A DNA stretch of 5,037 bases, taken from NCBI GenBank assembly GCA_023245915.1, contig JAHFJK010000077.1, positions 1 to 5,037 of the forward strand, in the 5' to 3' direction. The position numbers and the translations under genes are program-made. The number at the start of each line of letters is the position of its first letter. Position 1 is the stretch's first letter. The notes under the pieces were generated by a model. The model had not been told where the DNA came from. It ran no database searches and saw only the letters and a list, made by a program, of their open reading frames with translations. Source of the DNA: Candidatus Doudnabacteria bacterium. GTDB taxonomy: Bacteria; Patescibacteriota; Doudnabacteria; UBA920. Positions 1 through 4,798 of the stretch are shown in pieces.

Positions 1-1
1 T

Positions 2-700
2 CTGATTACTTTGACTCTGATTGCCGGTCCATTTTTGGCCGGTTTTCTTTCCAAGCATTTTGGCTGGACCCTAACTTTTATTGTCACAGGCATTATTTAT
101 GCCTTTAGCCTGTTTCCGCTTTTTGCCCACCAAGAAATTTTTACGCCTAAGGTTTATGAATATAAAATTACTTTAGGTTTTTATAAAATTTTTCGCCATA
201 AATTTTTAGGTTACCTGGGTTTTGGCGAAGAAATGTTTGCATTAAACATTTGGCCAATATTTATTTATATAATTGTTAAAGATTTTCAGGGTGCCGGCAC
301 GCTTGCAACTTTTGCCAGTTTGCTGGCAGCCATCCTTGCCATTATTGTCGGTAAAATCACCGATCAGTATTCCAAGCATATACTTATTAAGCTGGGAGCA
401 TTTTTTGGATCTTTAATTTGGTCAGCCAGGTTAATTGCCACAAATTTTTGGAACACTTTTTTTATAGACAGCCTTGCCAGGACATCGAAAGAAATTTATT
501 TTATTCCACTTTCTACCAATGTTTATATAAAATCGGAAACCACGCACGTTGTGCCTTACGTAGTTTTCTTTGAGCAATCTTTAAGTATCGGTAAATTTTT
601 GGCTTGTTTAATTGGAATTTTAGCTTTTAGTCTAACTGGAAGCTTTATGGTATTATTCATATTAGCCGGAATGTTTAGTTTGATGTATATGTTTATTTGA
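2..700 (+). CDS. MFS transporter, C-terminal part (5' end outside window)
   Basis: The reading frame is open from base 2, so the true start lies upstream; the TTG at 11 is only an internal codon. The visible 232 residues are highly hydrophobic and form about eight membrane helices, fitting TM5-TM12 of a 12-helix major facilitator. GPFLAGFL (fragment residues about 9-16), followed by HFGW, resembles the GP-rich motif C of TM5 in drug/H+ antiporter-like MFS proteins. GKITDQYSKH (about 117-126) is a weak version of the motif A loop after TM8. The central loop (about 45-70) is rich in K, Y and F. The substrate cannot be inferred; an efflux or metabolite carrier is typical of the family. It ends with TGA at 698-700. 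No terminator is visible; the next gene starts 53 bp on, after a repeat ladder. Family is fairly sure, substrate unknown. Confidence 0.8.
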   Translation: MITLTLIAGPFLAGFLSKHFGWTLTFIVTGIIYAFSLFPLFAHQEIFTPKVYEYKITLGFYKIFRHKFLGYLGFGEEMFALNIWPIFIYIIVKDFQGAGTLATFASLLAAILAIIVGKITDQYSKHILIKLGAFFGSLIWSARLIATNFWNTFFIDSLARTSKEIYFIPLSTNVYIKSETTHVVPYVVFFEQSLSIGKFLACLIGILAFSLTGSFMVLFILAGMFSLMYMFI

Positions 701-702
701 TA

Positions 703-746
703 ACGCGGATCTACGCGCTGATCTGCTACGCGGATATCACGCGGAT
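703..746. repeat. Degenerate ACGCGGAT repeat ladder
   Basis: The 53-bp gap between two genes is almost filled by copies of ACGCGGAT at 703-710, 728-735 and 739-746, with a broken copy (ACGCGCTGAT) at 713-722. CTACGCG occurs twice (711-717 and 726-732). Copies are spaced 10-15 bp apart and are much more GC-rich than the coding DNA around them. The ladder ends 7 bp before the next start codon and leaves no room for a Shine-Dalgarno site. No function is known to me; it looks like an expanded or mobile intergenic repeat. Confidence 0.75.
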
Positions 747-753
747 TCTATAA

Positions 754-1305
754 ATGTTACTTGTTTCGATAATTTCAGGCGTTTTGGTTTTTTTGGTCTT
801 CGGGCTTTTATTTTTTTTAGCTGACGCCTTTTTTGGCAAAGAGGATTTTGCCAGCAGCCACCTGGCAGTTGATCGGGTAGTCAAAATCATCAAAGAGCGG
901 CATTTGGAAAAAGGCCAACTTTACGATTTAGGTAGCTGCCGCGGAAGTTTTGCAGTAAAAATCGCTTCAGCATTTCCAGGGATGAAAATTATTGGCATTG
1001 ATGACAGCTGGTTTAGGACTTTGTTTTCTAAGACAAGAGGAATTTTTTTAAAAAACGTCAGTTTTAGGAAAGCGAATATTTTTAAATCCGATATTTCATC
1101 AGCAGATATAATATATGTCTATCTGCCGCAGGAACTTATGCCGGATTTGCAAACTAAGCTGAAAAAAGAATTAAAAGCGGGCAATTTGGTTATCGCCAAC
1201 AGGGTAACTTTCCCCAATTGGCAGCCGGCGGAAACCTTAAGCCTTGATGAAATTGATCAAGTTCGGGGTGGCCCCGCAAAGCTTTTTTTATATCAAATAC
1301 CTTAA
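754..1305 (+). CDS. Membrane-anchored SAM methyltransferase, FAM173/ATPSC-KMT-like
   Basis: This 183-residue protein has one N-terminal membrane helix (about residues 3-26) and a short class I methyltransferase domain. SAM-binding motif I is DLGSCRG (58-64), with Cys where Gly is usual. GIDD (81-84) ends the second strand and should contact the SAM ribose. The segment around VYLPQELMPDL (122-132), then VIANRVTFPNWQP (146-158), resembles the FAM173 family, in which a 'LLPELMPKL' helix is followed by 'RFPFPGW'. In animals FAM173 enzymes methylate lysines of the ATP synthase c-subunit (FAM173B) and the adenine nucleotide translocase (FAM173A); prokaryotic homologues share the membrane anchor. 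The family match is from memory of its motifs; a membrane-protein lysine target is inference. No Shine-Dalgarno precedes the ATG, but no better start exists. Stop is TAA. Confidence 0.72.
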   Translation: MLLVSIISGVLVFLVFGLLFFLADAFFGKEDFASSHLAVDRVVKIIKERHLEKGQLYDLGSCRGSFAVKIASAFPGMKIIGIDDSWFRTLFSKTRGIFLKNVSFRKANIFKSDISSADIIYVYLPQELMPDLQTKLKKELKAGNLVIANRVTFPNWQPAETLSLDEIDQVRGGPAKLFLYQIP

Positions 1306-1359
1306 ACTTATGCCAAAATCTAAACTGCAAATTAAATATCAATTCTTAAATCTTTGAAT

Positions 1360-1423
1360 GTCATTCCGTTATTGGTGCGGAATCTTAAATTTATTTTTAG
1401 ATACCCGCTTTCGCGGGAATGAC
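1360..1423. repeat. GTCATTCC...GGAATGAC palindromic element
   Basis: This 64-bp unit is bounded by perfect 8-bp inverted ends, GTCATTCC (1360-1367) and GGAATGAC (1416-1423). Each half also forms its own hairpin: ATTCCG (1363-1368) with CGGAAT (1378-1383), and CCCGC (1404-1408) with GCGGG (1413-1417) around a TTTC loop. The spacer is AT-rich. The layout resembles REP/MITE-type intergenic palindromes such as the ATTCCC...GGGAAT repeats of Neisseria (dRS3). It ends exactly one base before the ribosome binding site of glyA, so it would be transcribed into the glyA leader if the promoter is upstream. Confidence 0.8.
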
Positions 1424-1429
1424 AAGGAG
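1424..1429 (+). promoter_or_regulatory. Shine-Dalgarno of glyA (decides the start)
   Basis: AAGGAG lies 4 nt upstream of ATG 1434 and is the clearest ribosome binding site in the window. It selects ATG 1434 over the in-frame ATG at 1419, which lies inside the palindromic element's right end and would add only MTRRA, absent from the family. Confidence 0.85.
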
Positions 1430-1433
1430 AGCT

Positions 1434-2786
1434 ATGAACTACACAAATGTTCAGGCAGAAGATCCTGAAATCTATCAAATAATAAAAAAAGAAGAACAAA
1501 GACAAAAAGAAGGCTTGGAATTAATTCCGTCTGAAAATTACGCTTCGGCTGCGGTTTTGGAAGCCATGGGCAGTATATTGAATGACAAATACGCGGAAGG
1601 TTATCCAAAAAAACGCTACTATGGCGGCAACCAATTTATAGATGAAGTGGAATCGCTTTGTCAAAAACGCGCTTTGGCCGCTTACGGTTTGGATCCCAAG
1701 GAATGGGCAGTCAATGTGCAGCCGCTTTCAGGTAGCCCGGCCAACATTGCGGTGTATTTCGCTCTAATGAATTTTGGTGAAAAGCTGATGGCCTTGCAAT
1801 TAACCGAAGGCGGGCACTTAACCCACGGGGCTGACGCTAACTTTTCGGGACGGGCATATAAGCCGGTATTTTATCCATTGGATCCGCAAAGTCAAATGCT
1901 TGACTACGATGTTGTCCGAAAGCTTGCCCAGGAGCACAGGCCAAAAATATTGTTAGCGGGCTATACTGCCTATCCTAGAACCATTGATTTTTCCAAATTC
2001 GCGCAGATAGCAAAAGAAGTTGGCGCTTACTCTATGGCAGACATTTCCCACATTTCCGGGCTGGTGTCAGCCGGCGTCCACCCCTCGCCTTTTCCGGATA
2101 TGGATGTGGTTACCACAACTACGCACAAACTTTTGCGCGGGCCAAGAGCGGCTGTTATTTTCAGCAAACGCGCCACTTTAAAGGATGGTAAATCTATAAG
2201 CGAGTTGATTGATAAGGCAATTTTTCCGGGGCTTCAGGGCGGACCCCACGAGCATACCATCGCCGGGGTGGCCATTGCTTTTAAAGAAGCGCAAACTTCA
2301 GAGTTCAAAACTTACGCGGCACAGGTTATAAAAAACGCGAAAGCCCTGGCAGAAAGTTTAATGGCAGAAGGCTTAAAATTGGTAAGCGGCGGCACCGACA
2401 ACCATCTTTTGCTGGTTGATCTTACCCCTTTTGGTCCGGGCAAAGGCATTTTTGTCCAGCAAGCCTTGGAAGAAGCCAGCATTACTGCAAATAAAAATAC
2501 AATTCCAGGCGAACCGGCTTCGCCATTTTTCCCTTCCGGATTAAGATTGGGCACACCTTCCATTACTACGCGCGGGTTTAAAGAAGGGGATATGCAGCAG
2601 GTGGGCAAATGGATTGCAGACGTGATTAAATCGGTCAAAGATTACAATTATTTTCCGGAAAAAGAAAAAAGGCAGGCAGAAATAGACAGGTTTAAAAAAG
2701 AGTTGGCTAATAATGAGGTAATTGCTAAAGTCAGGAAAGAAGTTAATGAATTTTGCTCAAAATTTCCGGTGCCTGGGATTGAATAA
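1434..2786 (+). CDS. glyA: Serine hydroxymethyltransferase
   Basis: This cytosolic PLP enzyme interconverts serine and glycine while loading one-carbon units onto tetrahydrofolate, feeding purine, thymidylate and methionine synthesis. The 450-residue length from ATG 1434 is slightly above the bacterial norm (about 415-420). Family motifs are intact: LIPSEN (30-35; usually LIASEN), YAEGYPKKRYYGG (53-65), the PLP-contacting ADISH (D203, H206), the Schiff-base lysine K232 in TTTTHKLLRGPR, and the later LQGGPHEHTIAG and SGLRLGTP segments. No frameshift or missing catalytic residue is seen. The C-terminus carries a charged helix (KEKRQAEIDRFKKEL). The start is fixed by AAGGAG at 1424-1429. The stop TAA is 3 bp before the next ATG, so the two genes are likely translationally coupled. 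The A-to-P change in LIPSEN suggests a divergent, perhaps CPR, lineage. Confidence 0.98.
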   Translation: MNYTNVQAEDPEIYQIIKKEEQRQKEGLELIPSENYASAAVLEAMGSILNDKYAEGYPKKRYYGGNQFIDEVESLCQKRALAAYGLDPKEWAVNVQPLSGSPANIAVYFALMNFGEKLMALQLTEGGHLTHGADANFSGRAYKPVFYPLDPQSQMLDYDVVRKLAQEHRPKILLAGYTAYPRTIDFSKFAQIAKEVGAYSMADISHISGLVSAGVHPSPFPDMDVVTTTTHKLLRGPRAAVIFSKRATLKDGKSISELIDKAIFPGLQGGPHEHTIAGVAIAFKEAQTSEFKTYAAQVIKNAKALAESLMAEGLKLVSGGTDNHLLLVDLTPFGPGKGIFVQQALEEASITANKNTIPGEPASPFFPSGLRLGTPSITTRGFKEGDMQQVGKWIADVIKSVKDYNYFPEKEKRQAEIDRFKKELANNEVIAKVRKEVNEFCSKFPVPGIE

Positions 2787-2789
2787 TAT

Positions 2790-3398
2790 ATGGAATTAGA
2801 TGTGGTTTTATTACCGCCAAAAAAATTAAGCCGCAAAATTGGTAATTTGGTCAGAGCTGTCGGGAGAAAAGTTCCTTTAAAAGTCGCGGTCGATGACCGA
2901 AAACTTCTCCCGCATGTTTCCCTGCTGCATATTGAGGCAAACCAAAGCGGAGTCAGACGAATAGCGTCAAATTTAGGAATTTTTGTCCGGCATCAAGCAA
3001 AGCTCAAGTTGGAGTTTACTGGTTTTCGCATGGCTGGTGGGGTTTTTGGAGATTTCTTTATGGCAGGCATAAGGAAAAGTCCAAAAATTTATTCAATCCA
3101 TAAAAATGTGGTGGAAGAAATTTCTCCTTTGCGCAGCAGTGTATCGCATTTACCTCCCAAGAACCCGAATGAACTCCACAAAGTCTATTTTAAAAAATAC
3201 GGCGTGGGCAACATCCTTAAATTTTTTGACCCCCATATTACCATGGGAAGCTTAAAAAATTTAAAAGACAGCAAATCGGTTTTACAATTTTTGTCAAAAA
3301 CCAAATTTAAGACATTTACAGCCGACAGAGTGGCTTTAACAAAAGTAGACGTGAACCATCAGGTAACAAAAATTATTAAAGAGTTCAAATTAAAATAG
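2790..3398 (+). CDS. 2H phosphoesterase superfamily protein (2'-5' RNA ligase-like)
   Basis: This 202-residue protein carries the two His-x-Ser/Thr motifs that define the 2H phosphoesterase (LigT-like) fold: PHVS (H42, S44) and DPHITMG (H149, T151), 107 residues apart. In this superfamily the two histidines act together on 2',3'-cyclic phosphates or 2'-5' phosphodiester bonds of RNA or nucleotides. The N-terminus ELDVVLLPP matches the usual first strand. The stretch between the motifs has extra basic residues (KSPKIYSIHKN region) and is longer than the minimal fold. Start ATG 2790 follows the glyA stop by 3 bp with no Shine-Dalgarno, which fits translational reinitiation. RNA repair or tRNA-end processing would be a reasonable guess, but the substrate is not shown. 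Fold assignment is good; activity is inference. Confidence 0.75.
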   Translation: MELDVVLLPPKKLSRKIGNLVRAVGRKVPLKVAVDDRKLLPHVSLLHIEANQSGVRRIASNLGIFVRHQAKLKLEFTGFRMAGGVFGDFFMAGIRKSPKIYSIHKNVVEEISPLRSSVSHLPPKNPNELHKVYFKKYGVGNILKFFDPHITMGSLKNLKDSKSVLQFLSKTKFKTFTADRVALTKVDVNHQVTKIIKEFKLK

Positions 3399-3428
3399 AT
3401 ACTACGATACTATATAGTATCGTAGTAT
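3399..3428. repeat. Perfect 30-bp palindrome
   Basis: Arm ATACTACGATACTAT (3399-3413) is followed directly by its exact reverse complement (3414-3428), with no spacer and no mismatch. It begins at the base after the stop codon of the 2H gene. Only three T residues follow (3428-3430), so it is not a classical strong terminator, though it may slow or end transcription in both directions or bind a dimeric protein. TAGTATC from the right arm recurs at 3434-3440, close to the start of the next gene. Confidence 0.9.
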
Positions 3429-3442
3429 TTGGCTAGTATCTG

Positions 3443-4030
3443 ATGAATATATTAAATTTAGATTTCAAAATTTTTCAGTTGCTAAATGGCTTAGCCGGCA
3501 AAAACGAAATTTTTGATGCTGCAATAATTTTTATCGCGCACTGGCTGGTGTATGTGTTAGCAGCAGTTTTAATTGCCTTGTGGTTTTTTAACCGCCACAA
3601 ACTTAAAACTCGACAGGCTTTATTCTCAGCTTTTGTTTCTTTTTTTATAGGGCGATTCATCATCGTGGAGTTTATCAGAGCCCTAATTCCGCGCGCGCGT
3701 CCGTTTTTAGAGCGCCAAATAGTCCAGCTTATACCTAAAGGCGCGGAAAGTGCTTTTCCTTCCGGCCACGCCGCGGCGCTGTTTGCCATTGCCACGGGAA
3801 TTTATTTTTATAATAAGAGAGCGGGAATGTGGTTATTTTTTGTAGCGATATTAGTCAGCATTGCGCGCGTAGTTGCCGGGGTGCATTATCCGTCGGATAT
3901 TTTAGGCGGGGTTATGGTTGGCATTGGTACGGCCTGGATTTTTAAAATATTTTTTAAGGAGAAATTTGACGTTCTGGCGGAAAAATTATCAGATATTTCA
4001 GACAAGTTATTGCCTTTCACAAAGCGCTGA
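3443..4030 (+). CDS. PAP2-family membrane phosphatase (undecaprenyl-PP phosphatase-like)
   Basis: This 195-residue protein has about five to six membrane helices and the three-part PAP2 active site. Motif 1 is R79-x6-R86-P87 (the usual first Lys is Arg). Motif 2 is P106-S-G-H109. Motif 3 is R142-x5-H148-x3-D152 in ARVVAGVHYPSD (the Ser before the Arg is Ala). H148 should be the phospho-accepting nucleophile, with H109 as acid. The size and lack of extra domains resemble BcrC/PgpB-type enzymes that recycle undecaprenyl pyrophosphate for cell-wall synthesis, or that dephosphorylate phosphatidic acid or PG-phosphate; the sequence does not decide between these. A basic, amphipathic tail follows the last helix. 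There is no Shine-Dalgarno before ATG 3443, which sits 15 bp after a 30-bp palindrome. The tRNA promoter -35 lies inside its last codons. Confidence 0.88.
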   Translation: MNILNLDFKIFQLLNGLAGKNEIFDAAIIFIAHWLVYVLAAVLIALWFFNRHKLKTRQALFSAFVSFFIGRFIIVEFIRALIPRARPFLERQIVQLIPKGAESAFPSGHAAALFAIATGIYFYNKRAGMWLFFVAILVSIARVVAGVHYPSDILGGVMVGIGTAWIFKIFFKEKFDVLAEKLSDISDKLLPFTKR

Positions 4031-4043
4031 TTTTTGGTAGAAT
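4016..4043 (+). promoter_or_regulatory. Sigma70-type promoter of the tRNA-Leu locus
   Basis: TTCACA (4016-4021, 5/6 to TTGACA) and TAGAAT (4038-4043, 5/6 to TATAAT) are 16 bp apart. Transcription would start near 4050, about 8 nt before the first tRNA-like base at 4058. The -35 lies inside the 3' end of the PAP2 gene. No comparable promoter is seen directly before the inner tRNA, so both tRNAs probably share this transcript. Confidence 0.65.
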
Positions 4044-4072
4044 GAGATAGCATTTTTGCCGCGATGGCGGAA

Positions 4073-4113
4073 CCCCGGTAGCAGAATCGTTTTGCGATTC
4101 GCTACGGGGCAAG
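4073..4113. repeat. Insertion 1: palindromic hairpin inside the D-loop of the outer tRNA-Leu
   Basis: This 41-nt block separates GCGGAA from CTGGCAGA, which are contiguous in the neighbouring tRNA-Leu(CAA). Bases 4073-4109 form a hairpin of 15 pairs with two single-base bulges (G4078, A4083) and loop TTTTG: CCCCG/CGGGG, TAGC/GCTA and GAATCG/CGATTC. Its outer ends, CCCCG(G)TA and TACGGGG, match the ends of insertion 2, so both look like members of one short inverted-repeat element family. No T-run follows, so it is not a terminator. Confidence 0.7.
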
Positions 4114-4121
4114 CTGGCAGA

Positions 4122-4236
4122 TTTACCCCGTACAGTTGGGGGCCGAGTGGCGGAACTGGCAGACGCACACGCCTCAAGAGCGTGCGGGGAAACTCATGAG
4201 GGTTCGACTCCCTCCTCGGCCACCACTTGTACGGGG
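4122..4236. mobile_element. Insertion 2: inverted-repeat unit carrying tRNA-Leu(CAA)
   Basis: CCCCGTACA (4126-4134) and TGTACGGGG (4228-4236) form a perfect 9-bp inverted repeat around the complete tRNA-Leu(CAA). The left repeat is 6 nt from the tRNA 5' end and the right repeat 2 nt from its CCA. The right end TACGGGGCA (4230-4238) is identical to the right end of insertion 1 (4103-4111), and both left ends begin ACCCCG. In the transcript the repeats would pair, closing a helix around the inner tRNA. It codes for no transposase, so mobility would need outside help. The element interpretation is inference. Confidence 0.5.
4141..4225 (+). tRNA. tRNA-Leu(CAA), complete, CCA encoded
   Basis: This 85-nt class II tRNA reads leucine UUG codons. 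Acceptor GGCCGAG (4141-4147) pairs fully with CTCGGCC (4215-4221), followed by A and CCA (4223-4225). The D-arm is GCG/CGC around a loop with the GG pair (4158-4159). The anticodon stem CACGC/GCGTG (4168-4172, 4180-4184) closes loop CTCAAGA with anticodon CAA at 4175-4177. The 13-nt variable arm (4185-4197) can form a short stem, GGG/CTC with one wobble. The T-arm is GAGGG-TTCGACT-CCCTC (4198-4214). All stems are intact, so it should be functional. It has no promoter of its own and lies inside the interrupted tRNA-Leu. Confidence 0.97.
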
Positions 4237-4248
4237 CATACGCGCCTT

Positions 4249-4267
4249 TCGCCTTCGGCGGACAGGC
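4249..4267. repeat. Insertion 3: 19-nt hairpin in the anticodon loop of the outer tRNA-Leu
   Basis: The block TCGCCTTCGGCGGACAGGC splits loop CTT from AAGA between the anticodon arms CGCGC and GCGCG. It contains the hairpin CGCC-TTC-GGCG (4250-4260). GCCT (4244-4247) can also pair with AGGC (4264-4267), which would compete with the anticodon stem. Cutting between T4248 and A4268 gives anticodon TAA; shifting one base left gives CAA. It is far too short for a self-splicing intron. Confidence 0.6.
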
Positions 4268-4335
4268 AAGAGCGCGCGCCTAACGGCATGTCGGTTCGAC
4301 TCCGACCAGCGGCACCACTTGTTAATAATTTTATT

Positions 4336-4779
4336 ATGAATTTGAGCCTATCTTCGCCAACATCTAAAATCAGAAAGGTAATATTGGTCATAAGCATAGT
4401 CGGTGTATCACTTATGGTTATCGTCGCTCTTGTTCTTGGTTCAGGTTTGCACGATATCGCTGGTGAGGTAATATCACCATTTATTAGTCTTTACTGGTTG
4501 CCAGCCATAATTTTATTTTTTTCTTTTAAAGACTATACGAAGTCGCAGGCTGAAAACAAAAAACTAAATTTTACCAAATCAATTCTTAAAGGAGTACTTA
4601 TATCGTTCATAGTAGGTGTTGTTGATACTTTTATTGCAAGTATCGGTGCATCTCGCGAAGCAGGGCTTGGTTTGCTTTTTATTTTACCAGTTTTATTAAT
4701 AGGTGGTTTAATATTTCAGTTAATACTCACAACTATTTTTTACCTTAAAAGTTCCAGAAAGGTAACGAGTGCAAATTAA
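4336..4779 (+). CDS. Hypothetical four-helix integral membrane protein
   Basis: I do not recognise this 147-residue protein. It has four predicted membrane helices at about residues 15-36, 45-64, 83-105 and 111-137. Positive residues cluster at the N-terminus (KIRK, 11-14), in the second loop (KDYTKSQAENKK) and at the C-terminus (KSSRK), so both ends should be cytoplasmic by the positive-inside rule. No catalytic motif, signal peptidase site or metal-ligand pattern is visible. The start is ATG 4336: the frame stays open upstream to GTG 4147, but that part translates the tRNA-Leu(CAA) and cannot be coding. No Shine-Dalgarno is present and the ATG is only 18 nt after the tRNA CCA, so the message may be released by tRNA 3' processing and be nearly leaderless (inference). 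It is slightly more AT-rich than its neighbours. Confidence 0.7.
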   Translation: MNLSLSSPTSKIRKVILVISIVGVSLMVIVALVLGSGLHDIAGEVISPFISLYWLPAIILFFSFKDYTKSQAENKKLNFTKSILKGVLISFIVGVVDTFIASIGASREAGLGLLFILPVLLIGGLIFQLILTTIFYLKSSRKVTSAN

Positions 4780-4798
4780 TTAAACCAGAAAAAGCTTA

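Larger units (their letters stand above)
4058..4317 (+). tRNA. Interrupted tRNA-Leu, probably anticodon UAA, in four pieces (possibly pseudogene)
   Basis: Pieces at 4058-4072, 4114-4121, 4237-4248 and 4268-4317 join into an 85-nt class II tRNA. They give acceptor GCCGCGA with TG at 8-9; GCGGAA plus CTGGCAGA, identical to the D-arm of the adjacent tRNA-Leu(CAA); anticodon stem CGCGC/GCGCG (4241-4245, 4272-4276) with loop CTT+AAGA, read as anticodon TAA; a 13-nt variable arm (4277-4289) with a GCC/GGC stem; T-arm GTCGG-TTCGACT-CCGAC (4290-4306); then CAGCGGC, A and encoded CCA (4315-4317). The removed insertions are 41, 115 and 19 nt. Weak points: acceptor pairs 6-67 and 7-66 mismatch (5 of 7 pair), and CAT stands where the D-stem strand CGC is expected. 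If the third boundary shifts, the anticodon could be CAA. It may be a pseudogene, or a broken 5' copy and a broken 3' copy flanking an intact tRNA. Confidence 0.55.

Noticed and set aside
703..746. CRISPR array
   Set aside because: Repeat units are 8 bp with 3-17 bp gaps; far too short for CRISPR repeats and spacers.
2312..2836. Two minus strand open frames within and after glyA
   Set aside because: Antisense shadows of the strongly supported glyA coding frame; no recognisable domains.
3475..3795. Minus strand open frame inside the PAP2 gene
   Set aside because: Shadow of a gene with all PAP2 motifs in the + frame.
4073..4109. Rho-independent terminator
   Set aside because: The hairpin is strong but is followed by CAAGCTGG rather than a T-run, and it lies between promoter and tRNA.
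4122..4267. Group I or group II self-splicing intron
   Set aside because: Insertions are 19-115 nt, and the largest is mostly a tRNA gene; no space for a ribozyme core and no homing endonuclease.
4241..4276. Archaeal-type bulge-helix-bulge intron in the anticodon arm
   Set aside because: A GCCT/AGGC 4-bp helix with a GAC bulge is there, but the opposite side has TT in an internal loop and no clean second 3-nt bulge; the other genes are bacterial.
4136..4339. Short + strand open frame over the tRNA region
   Set aside because: It is a translation of tRNA-Leu(CAA) and the outer tRNA pieces in another frame; no protein features.
4194..4397. Minus strand open frame over the tRNA and the start of the membrane protein
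   Set aside because: Ends in a 'GVEPS'-type string typical of antisense translation of a tRNA; overlaps real features.
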